A DNA stretch of 64,000 nt from CAZART01 sp964487555 (GTDB lineage Bacteria; Bacteroidota; Rhodothermia; Rhodothermales; VXPQ01). Location of the stretch: positions 1 through 64,000 of the forward strand of contig CAZART010000001.1 of assembly GCA_964487555.1 (NCBI GenBank), written 5' to 3'. The position numbers and the translations under genes are program-made. Below the pieces are notes generated by a model that ran no database searches, was not told where the DNA came from, and saw only the letters and a list, made by a program, of their open reading frames with translations. Of the stretch, positions 1-7,707 are shown piece by piece. Within the stretch, counting starts at the first letter, position 1. Each line of letters begins with the position of its first letter.

Positions 1-432
1 GACAAGATGGCCGCTCAGATCAAGTATGCGAACGGCGTGCAGATGAGCTACTCGTGCACGACGTACTCACCCTATGAAGGATATCGGATCGCCTTCAACG
101 GTACGCAGGGACGTCTCGAGGCTTGGGTGAAGGAACGACAGCCGTGGGAGGCGGAGGACTACGACGAAATCCGAGTGACGGACAACTTCGGCGAAACGGA
201 GCTGATTCGCGTCCCGCACGGGGGCGGCGGCCACGCCGGCGGCGACGCCCTCCTGAAGAATCGCATTTTCGTCGACCCCGATATGGCGGATCCCTACGGT
301 CAGGCGGCGGACATGCGCCAGGGCGCGATGGCCGTGCTCCCCGGCATTGCTGCAAACAGGAGTGTGCGCACGGGCGAGCCGGTTAAAATCGCGTCGTTGA
401 CCTCGCTGACACCCATGGCCGTTCGCCCCTGA
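1..432 (+). CDS. Gfo/Idh/MocA family oxidoreductase, C-terminal part (5' cut by window)
   Basis: The reading frame is open from base 1 (codons GAC AAG ATG), so the gene begins upstream of the window and the first visible ATG at 7 is internal. About 143 residues remain. They carry the C-terminal half typical of the secreted or cytoplasmic sugar-type Gfo/Idh/MocA dehydrogenases of Bacteroidota: a beta-sheet segment, a Gly-rich turn (HGGGGHAGGD) and a closing helix (DMRQGAMAVLPGIAANRS) followed by GEPVKI. In this family the missing N-terminal Rossmann domain binds NAD(P) and the visible part contributes the substrate pocket. Substrate cannot be told. A second member of the superfamily lies at 21873-23069. 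Confidence 0.8.
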   Translation, partial: DKMAAQIKYANGVQMSYSCTTYSPYEGYRIAFNGTQGRLEAWVKERQPWEAEDYDEIRVTDNFGETELIRVPHGGGGHAGGDALLKNRIFVDPDMADPYGQAADMRQGAMAVLPGIAANRSVRTGEPVKIASLTSLTPMAVRP

Positions 433-486
433 TGTGCTCTCGACCGCCCAAGAGCACTTCTCTACCCCGTTCGCCGGCGCTGCAGC

Positions 487-1428
487 ATGACGATCGATAT
501 TCTCTACCTATTGGGAGGCGTTGTTCTCCTTTACTTCGGGGCTGAGAGTCTCGTCCGAGGAGCGGCCTCGACGGCGGCACGGCTTGGGCTTACGCCGCTG
601 GTAATCGGGCTCACCGTTGTCGCCTTCGGGACAAGTACGCCTGAGCTCGTGGTCAGCGTAGGTGCCGCTCTGCAGGACCAGGGCGCGATTGCGATTGGGA
701 ACGTCGTGGGTTCCAACATCGGGAATATCGCTCTCATTCTTGGCCTCTCGGCGCTGATCAAGCCCCCTCGGGTGCAGGCCCAGATCATCGCGTTCGACGT
801 GCCGGTCGTGATCGTCACGACCATCGTTGTAGCCGCTATGCTCTGGAACGGACTGGTCGGGCGCCTTGAGGGTGGATTGTTGTTTGCCGGGATGGTCGTC
901 TACATCGTGCTCAGCCTCTGGATAGCACGGCGGGAAAAGGAGCCTGTCCTGCAGGAATATGAGGACGCCGCTCCGCGCCGGACTCGCAGTCTCTTTGTTG
1001 ACATCCTCCTAATTGCCGCAGGGCTGCTTCTTCTCGTTGTAGGAGCTCGCGCCATGGTCGGCGGAGCGGTGTCCATCGCGGAGAACATGGGGATCAGTGA
1101 AACCGTGATCGGCCTCACCGTCGTCGCCATCGGGACCAGTCTTCCGGAACTCGCGACGTCCATTCTCGCGGCGGCGCGGGGCGAGGGCGACATTGCTGTG
1201 GGCAATGTGGTGGGCTCGAACATCTTCAACATACTCGGCATTCTCGGCCTGTCATCGCTGACGCGGCCACTCGTGGGACACGATATCGGTCTGTTCAGCC
1301 TCGGAGTCATGTTCGTCTTGTCGCTGGCTCTCCTGCCGCTGATGCGAACCGGACACCGGGTGAGCCGCATTGAAGGCGCGGCACTGGTTGCTGCGTACGT
1401 GCTCTACGTTTTTGCGCTCTTCCCGTAA
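487..1428 (+). CDS. yrbG: Calcium/sodium antiporter, CaCA family (YrbG-like)
   Basis: This is an inner-membrane exchanger of 313 residues, the usual length for the bacterial YrbG group, with about ten hydrophobic segments. Both alpha repeats are present and intact. Repeat 1 has GTSTPELVVS (about residues 49-58) and GNVVGSNIGN (about 74-83). Repeat 2 has GTSLPELATS (about 217-226) and GNVVGSNIFN (about 238-247). The acidic and Asn/Ser residues that bind Ca2+ and Na+ in this family are therefore conserved, and a working cation exchanger is likely. It starts 54 bp after the preceding gene on the same strand; no clear promoter was seen in the gap. Confidence 0.93.
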   Translation: MTIDILYLLGGVVLLYFGAESLVRGAASTAARLGLTPLVIGLTVVAFGTSTPELVVSVGAALQDQGAIAIGNVVGSNIGNIALILGLSALIKPPRVQAQIIAFDVPVVIVTTIVVAAMLWNGLVGRLEGGLLFAGMVVYIVLSLWIARREKEPVLQEYEDAAPRRTRSLFVDILLIAAGLLLLVVGARAMVGGAVSIAENMGISETVIGLTVVAIGTSLPELATSILAAARGEGDIAVGNVVGSNIFNILGILGLSSLTRPLVGHDIGLFSLGVMFVLSLALLPLMRTGHRVSRIEGAALVAAYVLYVFALFP

Positions 1429-1491
1429 GCTCGGGATCACACCGTCAGGCCCGGCCTGCAACCGCTTTCATTACGCATCCGTCATCCGCAG

Positions 1492-2892
1492 GTGGATCTC
1501 GGAGGTGCCTCAAACGTTTGCCCGAACGAATTGAATAGCACCGATGATATCCCCGATGAGGCTAAAAGCCTTTCTATGATAGATACACCAACGCTCCCTA
1601 CTTCCCTGATGAAGAACGGTGACGACGACACCGACGGCATTGCGAATCAGTTGACCGTGCTCGACTTCATCAGCAATCTGCTGACGGAGTCGAGCTTCGA
1701 TCTGCAGCCGCTCCTGGACAAGATTGTTCGGGTGACGACTGAGGCGATGCACATGAAGGCATGCACGATTCGTCTTCTCGATGCCGATACAGGCGAGATG
1801 AAGCTAAAGGCTACGCACGGATTGAGCTCCGAGTACCTCTCGAAGGGCCCCGTCATCGCCGGCAAAAGCATATTCCGGCAGCTTCTCGACCGGTGTTGCC
1901 AGCAGGATGATATCGTCGAAGTATACGACGTCGCCAGCGACGCGAGCGTACAGTATGCTCGTGAGGCGGTTTCGGAGGGAATCCGGTCGCTTGTCGCTGC
2001 TCCGCTGGTAAGGGACGGACGCGCTGTCGGTGCACTCACCGTATTCACGGCCGTACCCCACAAGTTCACGGATGAGGAACGGAGCCTGTTCAAGACCATC
2101 GCGAATAATGCGTCGGCGGCCATTTCGCTCGCGCAGCTTTACCGGGAAAAGCTCGAACTACAGCAGATCGAGCACGAGCTCGAGATTGCCTCCGACATTC
2201 AGCGAAAGCTTCTACCGTCGAAGCCCCCGGAGCTCAGCGGATACGACATTGCGGGTACGTATCATCCCTCCCACGAGGTAGGGGGAGATTTCTTTGACTT
2301 CATCACATTGCCCGACGACAACCTCGGCATCGCTCTCGGCGACGTTTCGGGCAAAGGCATACCGGCGTCGCTGTTGATGGCGACGGTGCGAACGGCGCTG
2401 CGCGTTCAGGCGGAAAACATCTACGCGATGCGCGACATCGTCGGCCGGGTGAATCGCGCCGTGTATGAAGACACGAGCGCCGATGAATTCGTCACGCTCT
2501 TCTACGGCGTACTGAACGCGGATGACCGCATGCTGACGTACGTGAACGCAGGCCACAACACGGCTATCCTGGTTCGCGACGGCGAGGTGCGTCGCCTTGA
2601 TCCGAGCGGACCTCCCGTCGGAATCCTTCCCACTCTCCTGGCGGGCGAAGAGCGCCTGAAGCTGGAGATCGGAGACGCCCTCATTATTTTCACGGACGGC
2701 TACCCCGATGCGCCCGGAGCGGACGGAACGATGTTCGGCGAAGACCGGGTTCTGAAGGTTCTGCAGTCCGCAGCCACCCTATCCGCCGTCGAAGTTATCG
2801 CCCACGTGAACAGGATTGTCGAGACGTTCAGCAGCGATTCCAGTGAGGTGTGTGACGACCGGACGATGGTGGTCATTAAGGTCGAAGGTTGA
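1492..2892 (+). CDS. GAF domain plus SpoIIE/PP2C serine phosphatase (RsbU-like regulator)
   Basis: The protein of up to 466 residues has a disordered N-terminus, a GAF sensor domain (about 60-210), a short amphipathic linker (about 215-245) and a C-terminal PPM/SpoIIE phosphatase domain (about 250-466). The metal-binding motifs are visible: GGDFFD, GDVSGKG, FTDGYPDA and a final DDRTMVVIKV. Such proteins dephosphorylate STAS-type anti-anti-sigma proteins in partner-switching pathways after the GAF domain senses a small molecule. No STAS or anti-sigma kinase gene lies nearby, so the partner is encoded elsewhere. The longest frame starts at a GTG (1492); ATG codons at 1576 and 1609 are equally plausible because no ribosome binding site decides it. 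Confidence 0.9.
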   Translation: MDLGGASNVCPNELNSTDDIPDEAKSLSMIDTPTLPTSLMKNGDDDTDGIANQLTVLDFISNLLTESSFDLQPLLDKIVRVTTEAMHMKACTIRLLDADTGEMKLKATHGLSSEYLSKGPVIAGKSIFRQLLDRCCQQDDIVEVYDVASDASVQYAREAVSEGIRSLVAAPLVRDGRAVGALTVFTAVPHKFTDEERSLFKTIANNASAAISLAQLYREKLELQQIEHELEIASDIQRKLLPSKPPELSGYDIAGTYHPSHEVGGDFFDFITLPDDNLGIALGDVSGKGIPASLLMATVRTALRVQAENIYAMRDIVGRVNRAVYEDTSADEFVTLFYGVLNADDRMLTYVNAGHNTAILVRDGEVRRLDPSGPPVGILPTLLAGEERLKLEIGDALIIFTDGYPDAPGADGTMFGEDRVLKVLQSAATLSAVEVIAHVNRIVETFSSDSSEVCDDRTMVVIKVEG

Positions 2893-2976
2893 GGGCGGGG
2901 GATTAAACGTTTGCCGGGCCGGGGGCCCTGCTGGGGCTTCATAATGCCGCCGTCGATTCGCGGCGTTTGACGTGGG

Positions 2977-3723
2977 CTACTCCGGGCGTGACGACGCAGA
3001 CGCGCTTTTTTTCCGAACCACTTCCTTCACGGCGTCGACGAGCGTCTCCACCGGATGAGCACCAACGACGGCGAACTCGCTTTCAAAAACGAACGTCGGC
3101 GTGCCCGTAATGCCGAGCCTCCTCGCCATCTCTGCCGTTGCCGCAATTGCATCGTCGAAGGTGCCCTCCACCACCACGTTCTCGATCGCAGTCGGATCCG
3201 CGCCGCTGTCGCGCGCGACGTCTGCCAGGACCTTCGTATCGCTTAGATCGAGCCCTTCGGAAAAATAAGCACGAAAAAGTCCGCGATGGAACGCATCGAA
3301 ATGACCTGGATCTTCGTTCTGAACGAAGGTCGCTGCCGCCAGGGCGTCGTGCGTATTCGCCAGCGTCTTGCGGGAGAGGATCGATAGACCTTCCGCCTCC
3401 GCCTGCTTTCGCAGGTATTCCTCCATACGTGCAAACTGTTCCTTCGGATAGCCCAGCGCTTCGACGGGCATCCCTTCCTCAGGCACTTCGGGATGGATCT
3501 CGAACGGCATCCACGTCACCTGCAGGTCGACCTCGTCCCCGAGATGCCGGCGTACGTGCTCAAACCGTTTAGCGCCGAGAAAGCACCACGGACACGTATA
3601 ATCACTGTAGATACTGACTCGGACCGTTGACCGCTTTTCGAAATTCCTGTCGGACATCGGTTTCTGCTGCCATTCGGAATTCATGTCGGACATCGGTTTC
3701 CGCGCGATAGTTGGAGCCTGCAT
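2977..3723 (-). CDS. DsbA family oxidoreductase, FrnE-like (CPWC)
   Basis: This is a thioredoxin-fold protein of up to 248 residues with a CPWC active site (about residues 40-43 of the longest frame), the large helical insertion of the FrnE/DsbA group and the cis-proline loop TGTPTFVF near residue 208. No signal peptide is visible, as is usual for cytoplasmic FrnE proteins, which act in thiol-disulfide exchange or isomerisation. The N-terminus is ambiguous: a 36-bp tandem duplication at 3637-3700 repeats KPMSD at residues about 9-13 and 21-25, so ATG starts occur at positions 1, 11, 14 and 23. The last would give a conventional N-terminus. It ends convergent with the phosphatase gene. Confidence 0.88.
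   Translation of the reverse strand: MQAPTIARKPMSDMNSEWQQKPMSDRNFEKRSTVRVSIYSDYTCPWCFLGAKRFEHVRRHLGDEVDLQVTWMPFEIHPEVPEEGMPVEALGYPKEQFARMEEYLRKQAEAEGLSILSRKTLANTHDALAAATFVQNEDPGHFDAFHRGLFRAYFSEGLDLSDTKVLADVARDSGADPTAIENVVVEGTFDDAIAATAEMARRLGITGTPTFVFESEFAVVGAHPVETLVDAVKEVVRKKSASASSRPE
3637..3700. repeat. 28-bp near-identical direct repeat (period 36 bp) at the start of the DsbA-like gene
   Basis: Copies at 3637-3664 and 3673-3700 differ at only two positions. The 36-bp period keeps the frame, giving two 12-residue units beginning KPMSD. The duplication also duplicates a potential start codon context. Confidence 0.85.
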
Positions 3724-3806
3724 TTACCATCTGATGCACCTGCGATGCGTTCGTTTCGTGAATGAATCGTGCAGTCTAGATGGCAAGCATGCCGGGAACC
3801 CGACGA

Positions 3807-4547
3807 TCAATCGATTTCCTCAAATGAGCGGTTCATGATGGGATATTCGCGCCAATCGGCATAGTCGAAGTGCCACCACTCGTAGGGATTGACGGCGAAG
3901 CCGTGGTCTTCCATGACGCGCCGCAGAAGACCGCGGTGGTAGCGCGAGCGTTCCGAACCGCCTGGATAATCCGAATACGCTCGCTCCGTAAACTCGTCGT
4001 AGCCGCTCGGCATGGAGACCGGCTCGCCCGATTCCAGATCGAAAAGCCCGACGTCGACGGCCGCACCGCGATTGTGGCGGGATCCACTCTGCGGCGGCGC
4101 GACAAAGTGCTTCAATGAATCGGGAGTGGCATCCCAGAACATCTTCGTTACGAACCACGGTCGGTATCCGTCAAACACGATCAGCCCGTAGTCGGAATCC
4201 GCGAGAATATCGGCTGCTCGCTCGAGCGCCTCCGCAGCGGGACGCTGCAGAAAGGCGCGCGCGCTGCGATAAAATGCCATCCCCATGAAATTATTCTCCG
4301 TGGCGTAACGAATGTCGAATTGCAGCGGGACGTCGAGACTGGCGAGATCTACGAGGTCGGGGTCTCTAAAGGGACCCTCCTCGTGGGGGGGCTCCGAAAC
4401 AGCCGCCAGCCCCCGCAGCTCGGCCGGCGAATATTGCGGCACAATTCGAAACGTCGAGTCGGCCGCCTGCCCGGCGGCAGAACGGTGACTGAGAGCCATA
4501 GCAAGAACTGCAGTGATGAGGATGTAGCGGAGTGTCTCGGTACGCAA
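3807..4547 (-). CDS. ddpX: D-Ala-D-Ala dipeptidase, peptidase family M15D (VanX/DdpX-like), exported
   Basis: The 246-residue protein has an N-terminal signal peptide (hydrophobic run followed by SHRSAAG), placing it in the periplasm. The M15D zinc site is complete: SRHNRGAAVD supplies His and Asp, and EWWHF supplies the catalytic Glu and third ligand His. The upstream FDGYRPW segment carries the Arg that helps stabilise the transition state in VanX. The family hydrolyses D-alanyl-D-alanine; exported forms are usually linked to peptidoglycan dipeptide recycling rather than vancomycin resistance. It follows the DUF5916 gene by 96 bp on the same strand and could be co-transcribed with it from the BlaI-type operator near 7448. 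No vanH or vanA homologue is present. Confidence 0.9.
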   Translation of the reverse strand: MRTETLRYILITAVLAMALSHRSAAGQAADSTFRIVPQYSPAELRGLAAVSEPPHEEGPFRDPDLVDLASLDVPLQFDIRYATENNFMGMAFYRSARAFLQRPAAEALERAADILADSDYGLIVFDGYRPWFVTKMFWDATPDSLKHFVAPPQSGSRHNRGAAVDVGLFDLESGEPVSMPSGYDEFTERAYSDYPGGSERSRYHRGLLRRVMEDHGFAVNPYEWWHFDYADWREYPIMNRSFEEID

Positions 4548-4643
4548 GCGCTCATTTGCGGTGTGTGGACGCGATGCGAGAATAGCCGTTCACGATGCGC
4601 TTGAAGGTCAGCACTGCTTCGGACGTTTGCAAGTAAGTGACAC

Positions 4644-7424
4644 CTATCGACTCAGCCAATAAGTGAGCTTGATCATGAACACATTATCCATAGGCGCTCC
4701 CCAGAGCTGATCGAACGAGCGCTCAAACCGGAAGCGTCCAGCATCGCTCGCCTCCGACATCTGCTGCGTCCAGACGAGATAGAGTGTTGAGCCCGGCATG
4801 TATTCCCAGCGCGCCACCGCCGTACCACGCAGCGACGTGAAATTGAAATCCTGCGACGGCAAGGCGATGGCCGGCGCCGGACCGCTGCCGTCCGGGTCAA
4901 CCGTCATCGTCGCTTCATCGAACATTGATTTTCCTTCCCCATACGTCAGGAAATCGTAGCTTTTCGAGCGGGAAAGCTCCTTGTATCCGTAGAAATCGCC
5001 CGTCGAAATAAGCGGCTGTGCGTACAGTTGCACGCTTAGCTGGGGTGTGAACGTCCAGTTCAAGCGCACGCTGGAGGACAGCGTAACCTGATCGAGCTCC
5101 GCGAAGACGTACCGGCGGCCATATGTCGCCGTCGCGAGCGGATCGTCGAAAGCGCCGACCCACTGCGAGTTCTCATAGTTCCATCCCACGGATGGGCTCA
5201 GCGTAAGAGAAACGTTCGCGGCCGGCTTGTACTCAAGCGACGACGAAAGATTTAGATTTTCCGTCCACCCTGCACGGTACGAGTTAGCGTTCAGACCGAC
5301 TACGAGACTTTTCCTCGGATCGGAGCTGATGTGCAGCCCCGTCTCCCAGCCGGAGGGCGAAAGCGTGAGTGGACCGCCTCTCGTCCTCGTCGTGCTCACC
5401 GTCTCCGGGTTCCATGCAGTGCGGACCTGGACCGTGTAATAGTTGAGGAGCTGCGCATGAGCACGACCCCAGATGCCCGTCCACGTCGTATTGCCACCGA
5501 AATCCATACTGCGGAAGACCGCACCGATCAGGTTGGCGTTGCGAGTGAACGTAGTCGGATCGGGCCACCTGTAGCCGAGGCCGAGATGCCCGTTGATCAC
5601 GTCCGCCCTCCACTGGAAACCCAGGTCGTTTATTTCGAATGAGGGACTGATGGCCCCGAGAGCGGCGTTCAACATGACCCGTCCCCTCTGTTTGTTCAAC
5701 GCAATGCGTCCGGCCCATCCCGTCATCGAGGTCGCACTCGAATCGATTTTGACGTGGCCCGCGTCCGGACGCTGGAAATAGTGAAGCGAGCTCTGCTGTA
5801 GATCCAGCATGTACGCCTCACTGCCGCGCACCTGGGAGAGTCCCGACCAGCCGGTGACGACCCATGTCTTATCCTGGTCCAGGAACGTCCATCCGTCACC
5901 GGCGAGCGCAAAGGCCTTCGAGCTCATGACGTTCTCGAGCGTCGGATCGTCAAAAAAACGATTCGTGACGGTAGATATGAAACCCGCACCCTGGCGGCCT
6001 TCATTCAGCTCCTTCTGGCCGCGGTAGACCCCGTAATACGTGGCCGGCTCCACCTCAGCCGAGAAGTCATGCCCGTCATGGTACAGGTCCGCATGCTCAC
6101 GAGCCGTCAGTGCATGTAGCGTACCGACATTCACATTTCCGGTCACCTGACCGGTGAGCTTCGCCGCCCCGAGAATGCGTGTTCCATCGGGGACGTCGGC
6201 GAAATCGTTGTTCGGAAGCCCTCCTTGCGGCGCGCGCCCGATGCGGCGGGTATAGAAAAAGTTCGGATTGCCCCAGTTGAATCCCCAGTTGTCGTTTGCA
6301 CCACCGTAACCAAAATTGCTGAACGTGCTCGCGCCCTCAATGAAGAACGGCCGTTTCTCAGGGAAGAAGGTTTCGAAGTCGCTGAGGTTAATGACCGCCG
6401 GGTCGACTTCCACCTGTCCGAAGTCCGGATTGACCGTCCCGTTTAGCGTCAGATTGGAGGTTACACTCATTTTCACGTCCACGCCGGCATCCAGATTGTA
6501 GCGTGAGCCGTCATTAAAAGGGTTTCCCGCAGCGGCGTCGGCGTACTCGGCACGCGTCGTCACGTACGGGGTAAACTCGATCTGGCGGGACGGCTTGATG
6601 TCGCGAATACCGACAAGATCCCAGAACCTGGAGACGAATCCGCTCTCTTCTCGAGGGGTGTAGACGAGGTAATCACGTTCGTTCTTGCGCGAGATCTCTC
6701 TTCGGAAGTTGATTCCCCATACGTACTGGTCCCGCTGGTAGAACCGGATCTGCGAATAGGGAATACGCAATTCCGCCGTCCAGCCGTGATCCCCCATCGT
6801 CGTGCGAGCCTGCCAGACGCCGTCCCAATCGGAATCGTCCCAGTCATCATTGAGAAGCACGCCATCGTAGAGCGTTCCGGCTGCGTTGACGCCGAAGTAA
6901 TAGCCGCTGCGGCCATCGTTATAGGGATCCAGAAAAACCACGAAGTTGTCCGACTCGAGCTCCGCATCGCGGCGACCGAGACGGGCTACGATGGAATCGG
7001 GCGCGTCGTCGTACATAATGGCTCCGACGTAGATCGCCTCGGTATTATAGAGCACGCGGACGATCGTGCGCTCCGTGGGCAATTCGCCCTGGACAGGGTC
7101 CCTCTGCACGAACTGAGACACTATCGACGCATGGCTCCAGGCGGACTCGTCGAGCCGCCCATCGAGGGAGATTTCCGCAGTTACTTGTGAAGCTTCTACT
7201 GTGCGGGGCTGGGAGCTTGCATCGTCATCGACTCCGCGGGAGACCGTACTCGCCGCCTCGGAAGCCAAATAATCTTCCGACTGCGCACGCGCATCGGGCG
7301 CTGTCGACATCAGGGCGAGAATGAACGTCGCGAGCAACGAGCGGGACCCATACAGGCCCGGCACCGGTGTTGTGTTTGAGGCTGCAGCCTCCGTTCGACG
7401 CACGGCCGAGAGACGCGGTATCAT
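4644..7424 (-). CDS. DUF5916 outer-membrane protein with CBM9-like N-terminal domain
   Basis: This 926-residue secreted protein has a signal region ending near ALMSTAPDARAQ (about residue 48), then a carbohydrate-binding family 9-like beta-sandwich (about 70-250: ISLDGRLDESAW, then FVVFLDPYNDGRSGYYFGVN), followed by a long beta-strand-rich DUF5916 region to the end (FFPEKRPFFIEG near the middle, terminal LTYWLSR). The composition suggests a TonB-receptor-like or porin-like barrel in the outer membrane. The function of DUF5916 is not known. The operator-like pseudo-palindrome at 7448-7466, 24 bp before the start codon, matches those around the blaI promoter, so induction under BlaI/BlaR1 control is a reasonable inference. 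Confidence 0.88.
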   Translation of the reverse strand: MIPRLSAVRRTEAAASNTTPVPGLYGSRSLLATFILALMSTAPDARAQSEDYLASEAASTVSRGVDDDASSQPRTVEASQVTAEISLDGRLDESAWSHASIVSQFVQRDPVQGELPTERTIVRVLYNTEAIYVGAIMYDDAPDSIVARLGRRDAELESDNFVVFLDPYNDGRSGYYFGVNAAGTLYDGVLLNDDWDDSDWDGVWQARTTMGDHGWTAELRIPYSQIRFYQRDQYVWGINFRREISRKNERDYLVYTPREESGFVSRFWDLVGIRDIKPSRQIEFTPYVTTRAEYADAAAGNPFNDGSRYNLDAGVDVKMSVTSNLTLNGTVNPDFGQVEVDPAVINLSDFETFFPEKRPFFIEGASTFSNFGYGGANDNWGFNWGNPNFFYTRRIGRAPQGGLPNNDFADVPDGTRILGAAKLTGQVTGNVNVGTLHALTAREHADLYHDGHDFSAEVEPATYYGVYRGQKELNEGRQGAGFISTVTNRFFDDPTLENVMSSKAFALAGDGWTFLDQDKTWVVTGWSGLSQVRGSEAYMLDLQQSSLHYFQRPDAGHVKIDSSATSMTGWAGRIALNKQRGRVMLNAALGAISPSFEINDLGFQWRADVINGHLGLGYRWPDPTTFTRNANLIGAVFRSMDFGGNTTWTGIWGRAHAQLLNYYTVQVRTAWNPETVSTTRTRGGPLTLSPSGWETGLHISSDPRKSLVVGLNANSYRAGWTENLNLSSSLEYKPAANVSLTLSPSVGWNYENSQWVGAFDDPLATATYGRRYVFAELDQVTLSSSVRLNWTFTPQLSVQLYAQPLISTGDFYGYKELSRSKSYDFLTYGEGKSMFDEATMTVDPDGSGPAPAIALPSQDFNFTSLRGTAVARWEYMPGSTLYLVWTQQMSEASDAGRFRFERSFDQLWGAPMDNVFMIKLTYWLSR

Positions 7425-7447
7425 GTTGCGAGTTTGTTATTTGGTAT

Positions 7448-7466
7448 GTGGTAAAATTTTAGCACC
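7448..7466. promoter_or_regulatory. BlaI-type operator upstream of the DUF5916 gene
   Basis: GTGGTAAAATTTTAGCACC is an almost perfect palindrome with one arm mismatch, in the leader of the DUF5916 gene. It is close in sequence to the two elements flanking the blaI promoter (10355-10374 and 10415-10436). The rest of the 283-bp gap 7425-7707 is GC-rich and holds no convincing gene. Confidence 0.65.
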
Positions 7467-7707
7467 TAGAAAACGGCGTTCCCCTTCTCGGGGGCTGAAG
7501 GAAGGGGGATTCGGCAGCTGCTCGCTGCGAAACGTGGGCGCCGCGCCCGGCGCGCCACCATACCGTAATTACGTTTCCGAGGCGGCGAGGGTTACAGATG
7601 GGCAAAGAAAAAAGCCCGCATCCGCCTTATGGCGCACCATCCTCGCAATCAATCCGGCTTTTGTCGATCGCGGACGCGCCTATCATCGCTGCGGCGGCTG
7701 CACCGAT

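Noticed and set aside
2910..2935. GC-rich hairpin GGGCC-GGG-GGCCC after the phosphatase gene
   Set aside because: No T-run and a weak short stem; not enough to call a terminator.
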